From CAYPHY01 sp964410625 (GTDB lineage: Bacteria > Chloroflexota > Anaerolineae > Promineifilales > Promineifilaceae), in contig CAYPHY010000019.1 in the NCBI GenBank assembly GCA_964410625.1, positions 20,967 to 84,966 on the forward strand: a stretch of 64,000 nucleotides of DNA. Reading direction: 5' to 3'. Position 1 is the first letter of the stretch, and each line of letters opens with the position of its first letter. The position numbers were made by a program, and so were the translations under genes. This document shows positions 15,576 through 24,405 of this stretch, in pieces. The notes beneath the pieces are model-generated. The model saw nothing but the letters and a program-made list of their open reading frames with translations, searched no databases and had not been told where the DNA came from.

Positions 15576-16514
15576 TTACGTTTTGTTTACATCATCCTCC
15601 GCACTCTCGCCCGGTGTGATAACCGCCACCGCCTGTGGCAACACCTTGACCGACACCGGCGTCTCGCCCCACACATCCCCATCACCATGAACGGGCTGCG
15701 GCGGATCGGCCGTCACCGTAATCTCCCGCCCCTGCCAATGTTGGTACGCTTCACCTAGCTTCTCGGTCAGCGTCATCTCATTTTTCTCGTCAGACAATGT
15801 CTCGTAAAGCCCTTTTAAATCAACATTACCCAAGACCAGCAAATCTAACAATCCATCGGTCATGCTGATCCCAGGGGCCATTGTAACGCCGCGGACACCC
15901 ATATTACCCGCATTATCAAGGCGACAAATAAACCCTTTGCAAGATAGCTCCTCCCCATCAACAACAATGTGGTAATCTACCACCTTCGAAGTAAACAGTG
16001 CCTTCACACCAGAGATAACATAGGCCAGCACACCGAAACGATCCTTCTGCTCGCGGTCAGCCAGCCGGATCATCTCCGCGTCATACCCCATCCCCACGCG
16101 CAGCATAAATACCCTTTCCCCCGCCTGTCCCATATCAGCTCGTTGCACTTGCTTATTGGAATCGCCAATCAGTTGCGCGGCCGCTTCTAGTGTCCGCGGA
16201 ATACCCAACTCGACCGCCAACAAGTTGGCCGTACCCCCTGGCAAGATCGCCAATGGCACATCGCTCCCCATCAACCCATGTGCCACTTCGACTACTGTTC
16301 CATCACCGCCATAAGCAGCAACAACATCGAAGCCGGCTTCGGCCGCCTCCGCCGCCAATCTCCGCCCATCCCCACTGTCCTTAGTGATCACCACATCCCA
16401 TGCGATGCCCAGCGGTTGGAACACCTGGTTCAGCGTATGCAATACCGGCTCCGGCTGGCCGGAGGCAGGATTGGCAACCACCCGCACGCGATTCACCATC
16501 ATAGAGTTGTCCAT
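15576..16514 (-). CDS. Diacylglycerol/lipid kinase family protein (YegS/DgkB-like)
   Basis: A 312-residue cytosolic kinase that would phosphorylate a membrane lipid such as diacylglycerol or a sphingoid base. The NAD-kinase-like nucleotide fold carries YGGDGTVVEV (about residues 68-77) and the ILPGGTANLLA loop (about 90-100); the C-terminal beta-sandwich contains ISMTDGLLDLLVL and PVHGDGDVWGETP, where the GDGD aspartate is conserved. Its start is only 27 bases from the divergent SelW-like start, so the two promoters must overlap. Lipid substrate not known. Confidence 0.9.
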   Translation of the reverse strand: MDNSMMVNRVRVVANPASGQPEPVLHTLNQVFQPLGIAWDVVITKDSGDGRRLAAEAAEAGFDVVAAYGGDGTVVEVAHGLMGSDVPLAILPGGTANLLAVELGIPRTLEAAAQLIGDSNKQVQRADMGQAGERVFMLRVGMGYDAEMIRLADREQKDRFGVLAYVISGVKALFTSKVVDYHIVVDGEELSCKGFICRLDNAGNMGVRGVTMAPGISMTDGLLDLLVLGNVDLKGLYETLSDEKNEMTLTEKLGEAYQHWQGREITVTADPPQPVHGDGDVWGETPVSVKVLPQAVAVITPGESAEDDVNKT

Positions 16515-16541
16515 TTTGTTTTACCTTAGTAAGATAGAAGC

Positions 16542-16820
16542 ATGGCAGATAAATACAAGATCACCGTCGAATATTGTGTTCCTTGAAATTATAGTCAAAG
16601 AGCCGTCCGTGTGGCGGAGGACATTTTAAGTAACTACCAACATATCATCGAGAGCTTTACCTTCATCACTGGTACGAAGGGCGTTTTCGACGTTAAAGTC
16701 AACGACCAGTTGATCTTCTCCAAGAAGCAACTCGGCCGTCACGCCGAACCAGGCGAGGTACTCAACCTCTTTCGGAACATCGTCGGCCACGACGTCCCGA
16801 CCTACCCACAGAGTAAGTAA
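16542..16820 (+). CDS. SelW-like Rdx-family protein with in-frame UGA (probable selenocysteine)
   Basis: From ATG 16542 the frame reads MADKYKITVEYCVP, then TGA at 16584-16586, then NYSQRAVRVAEDIL and on to TAA, 92 residues in all. This is the thioredoxin-like Rdx fold; the CxxC/CxxU redox motif after the first strand is CVP-UGA, exactly where SelW proteins carry selenocysteine. Downstream sequence (GVFDVKVNDQLIFSKKQLGRH) is well conserved with no further stop. Past the UGA, TCCG-TGTGG-CGGA forms a small hairpin with GG in the loop about 24 bases away, in the range of bacterial SECIS elements. A plain ORF caller would start at GTG 16611 and lose the active site. Confidence 0.8.
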
Positions 16821-16822
16821 GC

Positions 16823-16865
16823 GGTAAACGATAATCAGTGAACAGTAAACAGATTATCGTTTACC
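16823..16865. terminator. Perfect 14-bp hairpin between convergent genes
   Basis: GGTAAACGATAATC (16823-16836) pairs perfectly with GATTATCGTTTACC (16852-16865), loop 15 bases, right after the SelW-like stop and overlapping the stop of the opposite gene. It is a likely bidirectional terminator built from the same words as the intergenic repeats. Confidence 0.7.
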
Positions 16866-17639
16866 GTTCACCGATTACGGCTTCTCGTTCGCCATCAACC
16901 GGATAACGATAGAACCCCTCACCCACCTTCCGGCCCAGCCGTCCCGCCTGCACCATTCTACGCAGCAAGGGCGACGGCCGGTAACGGTCGTCCCCCCACT
17001 CTTCAAACAAGCCGCTCATCACGCCCAATACGGCATCCAGCCCGATCTCATCCGCCCAGGCCAATGGCCCATGTGGGTAATTGGTTCCCAAAACCATCGC
17101 CTTATCAATATCGGCCGCCGTCGCCACCCCCTCCATCAACGCCGTCACCGCCTCATTGATCAAACAACACACCGTCCGCGCCCGCACCAGCCCCGGCCCA
17201 TCACCCACGACAATCGTTTCCTGCCCTAATCCCTCCCAAAAGAGGGTCGCCTGTCCTAGCGCCGCTTCTGAGGTCTGCAAAGCGGCCGCCAATTCGACGA
17301 CGCCCTCATCCGGCAGTGGGGGCAACACCCCAAAACCAACCACTCTTTCAGGATGGGGAACCCACGATGCCGCCTGTGTCGCGCTCGTCGCCAATGCCGA
17401 AGTCAAAATCAAGGCATCTGCTGACAAAGCCGTACCCAACGCCGACAACAACTCCTGCTTCGCCGCCGCCGATTCATTGTGCAACTCAATCGCCACATCG
17501 GCCGCTGCTAACGCACTACGCGAGTAATCGGCCGCCAGCGCATCCAAAAAATCCTCCACCAGATACACCGTCGTCTGGTGCTTCGTCTGTTCGCACAAGC
17601 GGCCGACCTCTTCTATAAACGGCAACTCACCCGCAATAA
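16861..17639 (-). CDS. 3-hydroxyacyl-CoA dehydrogenase-like protein (5' end in gap)
   Basis: About 259 residues remain; the frame stays open to the gap edge (reading IAGELPFIEEVGRLC), so the true start is at or inside the gap. The C-terminal half is typical of 3-hydroxybutyryl-CoA dehydrogenases: GDGPGLVRARTVCCLINEAV, then ATAADIDKAMVLGTNYPHGPL and GRLGRKVGEGFYRY. The N-terminal Rossmann part is weak: the serine-rich LILTSALATSATQAA strand fits, but the family's HFFNPP loop reads VGFGVLPPLPDEG. It would oxidise a 3-hydroxyacyl-CoA with NAD in fatty acid or butanoate metabolism, though activity is uncertain. Confidence 0.75.
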
Positions 17640-17739
17640 NNNNNNNNNNNNNNNNNNNNNNNNNNNNNNNNNNNNNNNNNNNNNNNNNNNNNNNNNNNNN
17701 NNNNNNNNNNNNNNNNNNNNNNNNNNNNNNNNNNNNNNN
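17640..17739. other. Assembly gap (100 N)
   Basis: A second 100-N scaffold gap. It removes the start of the dehydrogenase-like gene and the last codons of the glycoside hydrolase, so their adjacency is not proven by sequence. Confidence 0.98.
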
Positions 17740-19022
17740 TGCCCGGCATAGCGCACAATCACGGCCGACTCCGGCACAACCATCTGCCCATCCCGCACCT
17801 CTACCGGCCGTTCGCTGAGTAAGTCGGTATACATTCCATTAGGCAGTGGTGTTGAAACAATATCCTCCGTTCCAGCCACGTTAAACGCGCCATACAGCCC
17901 CTCATCGGCCGCCTGCCACGCCGCCGTCAAGGCCGGTTCGGCCGAGAGCAGACTAAACTGCCCCTCCACCTGCACCGGGTCTTTCTTCAAACGGCATAAC
18001 GTCGTCAGATAAGATTGCAAGCTATAGTCACGCCACTGCACCTTGTCCACATCAAACAGGTCCGGTGTATGCGTGTTTTCCGACTCCTGCCCGGCATAGA
18101 CCAAAAACGCCCCCTCGTTAAACGCCTGGAACGCCGTCCAGGCCAACGCCTGCGCCCGGCTGGGAGCCAGCTTCATAATTCGCGGCTGATCATGATTCTC
18201 CACACAGCGCATCTTGATCGTATGCGCCGGATAAATGCCCTTCTGATACCACAAAGCGGCCGTATAAGCGCGGACAGCCCGCGGATCGCGCACGGCCGCA
18301 TTCCAAATCGGCCAAATATCATAATCATAAGAGAGATCAAACGCCTGGTGAATCTCCCCATCCGATTGCGCCACCAGGCCGCGCCGCCGCCGGTCAACAA
18401 TAAACGACGTATGCGTAGACTCCGCCAGCCAGATCACCCCTGGCTTCACGGCCGCCACCTCCCGCCGCGCCCGCTCCCAAAACGCCACCGGCACAATCGA
18501 AGCCACATCACAACGAAAACCATCCACCCCCACCTGCGCCCACTGGCACAACGTTTCAATCTGGTAATCCCACAACGCCGGATCATCATAGACCAGATCA
18601 ATGATGTCGCTCCACTCCGGAACCGTCATATACGGCCGCCCCGCCTCATCACGATGATACCACTCCGGGTGATCGTGCAACAACACGCTATCATGGGAGG
18701 TGTGGTTATATACCACATCAATCATCACCTTCAGCCCCAGCGCATGAGCATAGCCACACAACTGCTTAAATTGTTCAAGCGTCCCATACTCCGGGTTCAC
18801 CGCCCGATAATCCTGGATCGAATAAGGGCAGCCCAAATCTCCCTTCTTGTTCAGTTGTCCAATCGGGTGGATCGGCATAAACCAGACCACATCCACCCCT
18901 AGCTCACGAATGCGGGGTAAGTCGCTAATTACATCCGCGAACGTCCCATTGCGGCCGTGATTCCGCACATAAATCTCATAAATCACCAAATTGCGATAGT
19001 CGCGTGGCGTGTCAACTGCCAT
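17740..19022 (-). CDS. Alpha-amylase family glycoside hydrolase, GH13 (3' end in gap)
   Basis: About 427 residues of a (beta/alpha)8-barrel enzyme acting on alpha-glucosidic bonds. Conserved regions are intact: region I DVVYNH (102-107), region II GVDGFRCDVA with nucleophile Asp172, region III WLAES with acid/base Glu201, and region IV CVENHDQPR with Asp279. The C-terminal beta-sandwich is nearly complete (PESAVIVRYAG) when the gap begins, so few residues are missing. There is no signal peptide, implying a cytosolic enzyme. It resembles small intracellular amylases/maltodextrin hydrolases; substrate and specificity are not resolved. Confidence 0.9.
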
Positions 19023-19036
19023 GTTTCCTCCGTATA

Positions 19037-19099
19037 AGAGACTGAGAGATTAGGAGACTGGGAGACTGCTGCCTACTGTCAACTGCCCACTGTCTACTA
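19037..19099. repeat. Octamer words AGACTGAG plus heptamer words CTACTGTCA
   Basis: AGACTGAG-AGATTAGG-AGACTGGG-AGACT, period 8, runs into CTACTGTCAACTGCCCACTGTCTACT, period 7. Two word families are joined in one spacer between the GH13 and trmB genes. Confidence 0.7.
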
Positions 19100-20104
19100 A
19101 TCAACCACCAGGTTACTATGCACCACTTCCGTCTCCGGCGCGATCTCCTGCAACCACTTGCCTAAATGATCGATTGCTATATGGATGCCCGGCGTCGGCC
19201 GCGGAAAACCGACCTCATGCAGGCCGATCTTCAACTCACCTGCCTCAACCCGCGGCCGCAGCAACAAACAGACCTGCTGCTGCAACGGCCCCTCATCAAC
19301 CAATGCTTCAATCATCAGCTTGCCATCATAAAGTGAACGATAGCACTCAATAAACTTCACCCGAACATCTCCGCGCTCTATCGTCGAAGGCTTAAAGCGA
19401 CGGCCGATCGCTTCCAAGTCGGCCGTGGTTCGCAAAATCATATGTGGCATCGGTAACTCCTGAGGTGGTATAAAACGGTCTGCGACTTTAACCTCATTTC
19501 GCTCCCACTTAAAGTAATGGCAGGTGCGCCCCTCATCTTTCGCCAACTGTTCATACTTCGTCACAATCCGTTCCGGGTCTTCGGTCGTATAAGCAACACC
19601 TAACTGGCTTTGAAAATAGGTAGAGCGAGCAAGCACTTCGGCAATAGCGGCCGCATACGCCGCATCATCCGTCGCTACTTCCAAGAACGCGCCCGCCTTC
19701 ATCCGCGTTGCCAACAGTAAAAGAAAATCATCATTGATCAAGCGACGGCCATGATGAATCCGCTTGGGCCAGGGATCAGGAAAGTTAATCACCACACCAC
19801 AAACCGAGTCCGGCGCACACAACAGCCAGAGCATACTCTCCGCCCTACTTTGAACCAGCCGGATATTGGTCAGTCCAAGCCGTTCCACCTTCCGCACCAC
19901 CTTTCGCAGCGAAGGCAAAGAAATCTCCACCCCCACTAGATTGGCTTGCGGCCGTCGTTGCGCCAGATCTATCAGAAAGTCCCCTCCGCCAAAGCCGATC
20001 TCCAACAGCAATGCTCCCTCACGGCCGAACACCTCCGCCCAATCCGTCGGCCAGGGTAAATCTCCTACGCGATACCAATCCATATACCGATCCGTTTCTT
20101 CCAT
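19097..20104 (-). CDS. trmB: tRNA (guanine-N7-)-methyltransferase with C-terminal extension
   Basis: TrmB methylates guanine 46 in the tRNA variable loop. The SAM site is LLLEIGFGGGDFLIDLA, followed by VGVEISLPSL; the family block NFPDPWPKRIHHGRRL is present. The methyltransferase core occupies about residues 15-215. Another 120 residues follow (from about DRFIPPQELPMPH), much longer than the E. coli protein; a long C-terminal region is also known in Aquifex TrmB. The frame opens at 20173, but the extra 23 residues translate a tandem repeat, so ATG 20104 (MEETDRYMDWYRV) is preferred. No clear ribosome-binding site. Confidence 0.9.
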   Translation of the reverse strand: MEETDRYMDWYRVGDLPWPTDWAEVFGREGALLLEIGFGGGDFLIDLAQRRPQANLVGVEISLPSLRKVVRKVERLGLTNIRLVQSRAESMLWLLCAPDSVCGVVINFPDPWPKRIHHGRRLINDDFLLLLATRMKAGAFLEVATDDAAYAAAIAEVLARSTYFQSQLGVAYTTEDPERIVTKYEQLAKDEGRTCHYFKWERNEVKVADRFIPPQELPMPHMILRTTADLEAIGRRFKPSTIERGDVRVKFIECYRSLYDGKLMIEALVDEGPLQQQVCLLLRPRVEAGELKIGLHEVGFPRPTPGIHIAIDHLGKWLQEIAPETEVVHSNLVVD

Positions 20105-20134
20105 CAGCCAACAGATTATATGTTGCCCCCCCAC

Positions 20135-20221
20135 GAAGGCAACCGCCGTGCCGCGAAGGCAACCGCCGCGCAATGTGTTATAGTTGACAATTAATCATTA
20201 ACCATTGACAATTAACCATTA
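20135..20221. repeat. Two short tandem repeats in a divergent spacer
   Basis: GCGAAGGCAACCGCC-type units of about 18 bases occur twice (near 20135-20171), followed by heptamer words ACAATTA-ATCATTA-ACCATTG-ACAATTA-ACCATT (20186-20221). They lie between divergent trmB and arginase genes and extend the apparent reading frames of both. Confidence 0.65.
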
Positions 20222-20237
20222 TTCAGAGGTATTTCCA

Positions 20238-21131
20238 TTGTCTCCCAAAAGAATTCGCATCATCGGCGCTCCCATGGATTTAGGCCAAAGCCGCCGCGGC
20301 GTAGACATGGGGCCAAGCGCAGTACGCTACGCCCACTTGAACGCCCGCCTTGAACAGCTTGGTCATACCGTTGTAGACGAAGGCAACCTCGCCATTCCCA
20401 ACCCTGAGGAGCCAATTGTGATCGGAAAAGGGCAACGGCTGAAGGCAGTAACGGCCGTTTGCCAGGCGCTCTACGAGATGTGTATCGAGTGTAACCATCC
20501 CGATGACTTTGCCATTGTCCTTGGTGGCGACCATAGCATCAGCATTGGCTCTGTAGCCGGTGCAGCCCAAAGCGGCCCGATTGGCGTTATTTGGGTAGAC
20601 GCGCACGGCGACTTTAACACCCCCGAGACTTCCCCCAGCGGCAACATTCACGGGATGCCCGTCGCTGCCCTGATTGGCGAAGGGGCGGAGCCATTGGTCA
20701 ACATCGGCTATCCCGGCGCAAAAATCAAGCCGTCACAAATTGTTCAAATCGGCGTTCGTTCCCTTGACGAGTTGGAACGGCAACGCCTGGCCCGTAGTGG
20801 CATTGATGTCTATACCATGCGCCACCTCGACGAGCTAGGGATGGCGACCGTTGCCCGGCAAGCGTTAGACCGTCTGCGCCACCTGCCGCGTATTCACGTC
20901 AGCCTCGACATGGACAGCCTCGACCCCGCTGAGGCCCCTGGCGTGGGAACCCCTGTCCCCGGCGGACTAACCTACCGCGAGGCGCATTTACTGATGGAAA
21001 TACTAGGCGAAAGCGATCGCGTTGCCTCGCTTGATATTGTAGAGGTAAACCCGATTCTCGATAACCACAACCGCACGGCCGAACTGGCCGTTGATCTGGC
21101 CGCCTCACTCTTAGGCCAGCGCATTTTGTGA
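20238..21131 (+). CDS. rocF: Arginase
   Basis: A 297-residue ureohydrolase that splits arginine into ornithine and urea with a two-manganese centre. Metal-binding motifs are intact: LGGDHSISIG, WVDAHGDFN and SLDMDSLDP. The SGNIHGMPVA loop is characteristic of arginases rather than agmatinases. The frame is open to 20205, but that part translates the AATTAACC repeat; AGAGGT lies eight bases before TTG 20238, giving MSPKRIRIIGAPMDLGQ, the normal family N-terminus. No other urea or arginine genes are adjacent. Confidence 0.9.
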   Translation: MSPKRIRIIGAPMDLGQSRRGVDMGPSAVRYAHLNARLEQLGHTVVDEGNLAIPNPEEPIVIGKGQRLKAVTAVCQALYEMCIECNHPDDFAIVLGGDHSISIGSVAGAAQSGPIGVIWVDAHGDFNTPETSPSGNIHGMPVAALIGEGAEPLVNIGYPGAKIKPSQIVQIGVRSLDELERQRLARSGIDVYTMRHLDELGMATVARQALDRLRHLPRIHVSLDMDSLDPAEAPGVGTPVPGGLTYREAHLLMEILGESDRVASLDIVEVNPILDNHNRTAELAVDLAASLLGQRIL

Positions 21132-21135
21132 AAAG

Positions 21136-21219
21136 TAAGCAGTCGGCAGCAGGCGTTGAGCGCAACGCTAGTAAGCAGTGAAAGGATAACTGTCCACTGT
21201 CTACTGCCAACTGCCGATT
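21136..21219. repeat. Heptamer-word hairpin (AGCAGTC family)
   Basis: AAGCAGTCGGCAGCAGGC and GTAAGCAGTGAAAGG face CTGTCCACTGTCTACTGCCAACTGCC, period 7. It lies between the arginase gene and the ABC exporter gene. Confidence 0.7.
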
Positions 21220-21232
21220 AAAAGGAAAAAAC

Positions 21233-23062
21233 ATGGCAGCTCTCATGCGTGGCCTCGAAGGAGAGGCTTACGACCGTGTGTACAGCGACCGCGAACTGGT
21301 ACAGCGTATTCTCCACTACTTTGCCCCCCACAAGCGCAAAGCCCTGGGCATCGTCGCCAGCACCTTCATGCTCGCTCTGGCCGGAACCGCCCTCCCCTTG
21401 CTGGTTGCCCAGGGGGTAAACCTCATGGCCGGTTCCGGAGACAACACCCTGGCAACTATACTGGTCGTCGTCGTGCTGATCAGCGGCACGGCCGTCTGGC
21501 TCTTCAACTGGCTGCGCCGCCGGCTAACGTCAGAAGTCATCGCCGACGTACTCATGGAGATGCGTAACGACGCCTTTACGGCGGCGGCCGAGCAAGACCT
21601 CTCCTTCTACGATGAATTTAGCTCCGGCCGCGTCGTCAGCCGCATCACCAGCGATACCCAAGAATTTGGCGAAGTCGTCACCATCGGCAGTGATGTGGTT
21701 AATCAGCTCTCCGTTGCCGCCATTTTGCTCGTCGTCCTCCTCACCATCGAATGGCGGCTCACGCTGGTCGTCCTCTCTATGGCCCCCATCGTCAGCCTTA
21801 CTGCCCTCCTCTTCCGCAATCTCGCCCGTCGTGTGACACGGCAAGGGGCGCGAGCCGTCGGCGAAGTCAACCGCGCCATTCAGGAAGCCGTCACCGGCAT
21901 TCGTGTCGCCAAAAACTTTCGCCAGGAACAAGCCATCTACGATGAATTCATGCGCGTCAACGATCAGGCTTATGCCATCAATATCCGCCGCGCCCTGGTA
22001 TTGACCAATATCTTTCCGGTACTCAACATTCTTTCCGGCATTGGTTCAGCCCTGCTGGTCTACTTTGGCGGCCGTAGTGCCATCGCCGGCGCGATCTCCA
22101 TCGCCTCCTGGTACCTCTTCGTCACCACCGTAGATCGCTTCTGGTTCCCCGTCACCAATCTCTCCGCCTTCTGGAGCCAGTTCCAACAAGGACTCTCCGC
22201 CACCGAGCGCGTCTTTGCCCTGATTGACGCCGAGTCAAGCGTCAAACAAATCGCTAACGAACCTGTCCCCGACTTTTGGGGCGACATCCGCTTCGAGAAT
22301 GTCACCTTTCGTTACTCCAACAAAGAAACGGTGCTCGACGATTTTTCGCTCCACATCCATCCCGGCGAAAGCATCGCCCTTGTCGGCCATACCGGCGCGG
22401 GCAAGTCAAGCATCATCAAGCTCATCGCTCGTTTTTATGAATTTCAAGAGGGGCAACTGCTCATTGATGACCGCGACATTCGCACCTTCAACCTTGTAGA
22501 TTTCCGCCGCCACCTCGGCATCGTCTCCCAGGTCCCCTTCCTCTTCTCCGGCACAGTCGCCGACAACATCCGTTACGCCTGCCCCACAGCGACGGACGAA
22601 GAGATCGAAGCAATGGCTCGCAAAATCGGCGAGGGGGAGTGGCTGGAGACGCTGCCCAACGGTCTCTACAGCAGCGTCGGCGAGCGGGGCAGCCTGCTTT
22701 CGATGGGCCAGCGCCAACTGGTCGCCCTGACCCGTGTCCTTGTCCAAAACCCGCGCATCTTCATCCTCGACGAAGCCACCGCCAGCGTAGACCCCTTCAC
22801 CGAATCACAAATTCAGCAGGCACTCGACCTGATCATGAACAACCGCACCGCGATCATCATCGCCCACCGCCTCTCCACGGTACGCGCGGCCGATCGCATC
22901 GTCGTCCTCCAAAAAGGCAAAATTATCGAACAAGGCAGCCACCGCCAGCTACTCGACCAGGGCGGCCACTACGCCGAACTCTACGAAACCTACTTCCGCC
23001 ACCAATCACCGCAATTCTATCAACAGCGCGAAAAGGGGCGGGTCAAGGTTTCGGCCGATTGA
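21233..23062 (+). CDS. ABC transporter, fused permease and ATP-binding protein (exporter type)
   Basis: A 609-residue half-transporter that would work as a dimer exporting a lipid or drug. Six membrane helices fill residues about 35-310, with the coupling block DEFSSGRVVSRITSDTQEF. The nucleotide-binding domain starts near 340: Walker A GHTGAGKSS, the Q-loop VSQVPFLFSGTVADN, the signature LSMGQRQLVAL (Met instead of the usual Gly in LSGGQ), Walker B IFILDEATASVD and the switch histidine IIAHRLSTV. A second half-transporter gene is not next to it, so a homodimer is likely. Substrate unknown. Confidence 0.92.
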   Translation: MAALMRGLEGEAYDRVYSDRELVQRILHYFAPHKRKALGIVASTFMLALAGTALPLLVAQGVNLMAGSGDNTLATILVVVVLISGTAVWLFNWLRRRLTSEVIADVLMEMRNDAFTAAAEQDLSFYDEFSSGRVVSRITSDTQEFGEVVTIGSDVVNQLSVAAILLVVLLTIEWRLTLVVLSMAPIVSLTALLFRNLARRVTRQGARAVGEVNRAIQEAVTGIRVAKNFRQEQAIYDEFMRVNDQAYAINIRRALVLTNIFPVLNILSGIGSALLVYFGGRSAIAGAISIASWYLFVTTVDRFWFPVTNLSAFWSQFQQGLSATERVFALIDAESSVKQIANEPVPDFWGDIRFENVTFRYSNKETVLDDFSLHIHPGESIALVGHTGAGKSSIIKLIARFYEFQEGQLLIDDRDIRTFNLVDFRRHLGIVSQVPFLFSGTVADNIRYACPTATDEEIEAMARKIGEGEWLETLPNGLYSSVGERGSLLSMGQRQLVALTRVLVQNPRIFILDEATASVDPFTESQIQQALDLIMNNRTAIIIAHRLSTVRAADRIVVLQKGKIIEQGSHRQLLDQGGHYAELYETYFRHQSPQFYQQREKGRVKVSAD

Positions 23063-23067
23063 GTCAT

Positions 23068-23643
23068 TTAACCAGCGCTTTCATATGCCGCTTGCAGCCA
23101 GCTAAACAGCGTCTCATCCACCTCGGCCGCATCCCCCAGCCGGATCGTATAATTGCACATACTTCCTCTCGGCATCACCTTCAACCGGCCGTCATCCGCC
23201 AGCTCTTTCACATTCATCCCCACTTCCACCTGCGTCTTCGTTGCGGGGCCGATCATCGCAAACTGCTTTTTCCGCCGCAAACTGACATACCCCTTCTTCG
23301 GCGCAATCTCAAACTCGCCAAACTGGTTGATACGTTCCATCAGCTTATCGTGGATCGGCCGCAAGCCCGCCTTCGCCCCCGAATAAATCTCATCCAACAC
23401 GTCACCCGTCGTCGCCCCTTTCGCCGCGGCCGCCCGCTCCCCATCTGATTGCAGGATCACATGCACCAGCGTATTGGCATCCCCATGCCCCAACCCCAAC
23501 TCACGCTTCAACATATCGCGGATTTGACCATGCTTCGTCAGCCCGCTCTCCCGCACAATCTGCCCCAACTCCTCCAGCGACTTGCCGGTCTTCGTCTGAA
23601 TATTCTTCAATTGGGTTTCAATCGCTTTATCAATTGTACTCAT
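23068..23643 (-). CDS. DUF4287 and DUF5655 domain protein
   Basis: A 191-residue cytosolic protein of unknown function with two recognisable domains. Residues 1-70 (AIETQLKNIQTKTGKSLEEL, then LGLGHGDANTLVH) match DUF4287; residues about 85-190 (AKAGLRPIHDKLMERI, KKGYVSLRRKKQFAMIGP) match DUF5655. The combination is common in Actinobacteria and Chloroflexota. It faces the ABC exporter gene with five bases between stops. The first ATG fits the family start. Confidence 0.85.
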   Translation of the reverse strand: MSTIDKAIETQLKNIQTKTGKSLEELGQIVRESGLTKHGQIRDMLKRELGLGHGDANTLVHVILQSDGERAAAAKGATTGDVLDEIYSGAKAGLRPIHDKLMERINQFGEFEIAPKKGYVSLRRKKQFAMIGPATKTQVEVGMNVKELADDGRLKVMPRGSMCNYTIRLGDAAEVDETLFSWLQAAYESAG

Positions 23644-23666
23644 AGCACCACTCCTTTTTTTAACCT

Positions 23667-23794
23667 CTAGGACTTACGCAAACAATTTTTCGACACGAAT
23701 AACACGAATTTCACAAAAACAGAAGAGAGGGCAAAAATTCGTGTTATTCGGTCGCAAAATTTGCGCTAATTCGTGTCATAACGCATAAGTCCTA
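23667..23794. repeat. Nested inverted repeat, AGGACTTACGC and ATTCGTG words
   Basis: Outer arms AGGACTTACGCA (about 23669) and CGCATAAGTCCT (about 23783) enclose CGACACGAATAACACGAATTTCAC and its counterparts ATTCGTGTTATTCG and AATTCGTGTC. It lies in the 288-base spacer before the ASCH gene; the rest of the spacer has no gene. Confidence 0.65.
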
Positions 23795-23931
23795 ACCATA
23801 AGCCAAACCATAGACCGATGGCGTATAATACCCACTAACTATACGACGATCTAGAAAGTGTGAATTCGACACGAGGAACATTACGAACTCCACGCCACTT
23901 TCGGAATAGATAGCAGCATTGAGTAAACAGC

Positions 23932-24405
23932 ATGGAACAGGACATTATTCAAGCCTACTGGCACTCATTCCTGAGTACGCTCCCGGCCGAAAGCCCCATT
24001 CGCCAACAACCCTACACGGCCGAAGGCTTTGGTGACTCGGCCGTCATGGCCGATGAACTCGGCGCACTCGTCGCCGCCGGAACCAAAACCGCCACCTGTT
24101 CCGCCCTCTGGGAATACGAAGCAGAAGGCGAACCCATCCCTCAGGTCGGCCAACACACCATCATCCTCGACGGCCGCGGCGAACCCCTCTGCATCATTGA
24201 AACAGTGGAAGTGGAGATACGGCCGTACAACGAAGTAGACCCCCAATTCGCCTACGATGAAGGCGAAGGCGACCGCTCTCTAACCTACTGGCGTGAAGCC
24301 CACTGGCGCTTCTTTTCGCGGACGCTGCCGAGGATCGGCCGTGAACCCACCCCCACCATGCCCCTCGTCTGCGAACGCTTTCGGGTGATTTACTCCCCTA
24401 CTTGA
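23932..24405 (+). CDS. ASCH domain protein
   Basis: A 157-residue ASCH/PUA-like protein. The family blocks FGDSAVMADELGALVAAGTK, TATCSALWEYEAEGEP, IIETVEVEIRP and EGEGDRSLTYWREAHWRFF are all present. ASCH proteins are thought to bind RNA, and some are ribonucleases or amidohydrolases; this one resembles the group with the conserved lysine and YWR motif. Its 3' end overlaps the convergent antitoxin gene by 16 bases. Confidence 0.88.
   Translation: MEQDIIQAYWHSFLSTLPAESPIRQQPYTAEGFGDSAVMADELGALVAAGTKTATCSALWEYEAEGEPIPQVGQHTIILDGRGEPLCIIETVEVEIRPYNEVDPQFAYDEGEGDRSLTYWREAHWRFFSRTLPRIGREPTPTMPLVCERFRVIYSPT

Noticed and set aside
18015..18902. A 295-codon open frame on the plus strand
   Set aside because: It is antisense to the GH13 gene, is rich in His/Arg/Pro typical of shadow frames, and the minus-strand frame has all catalytic motifs.
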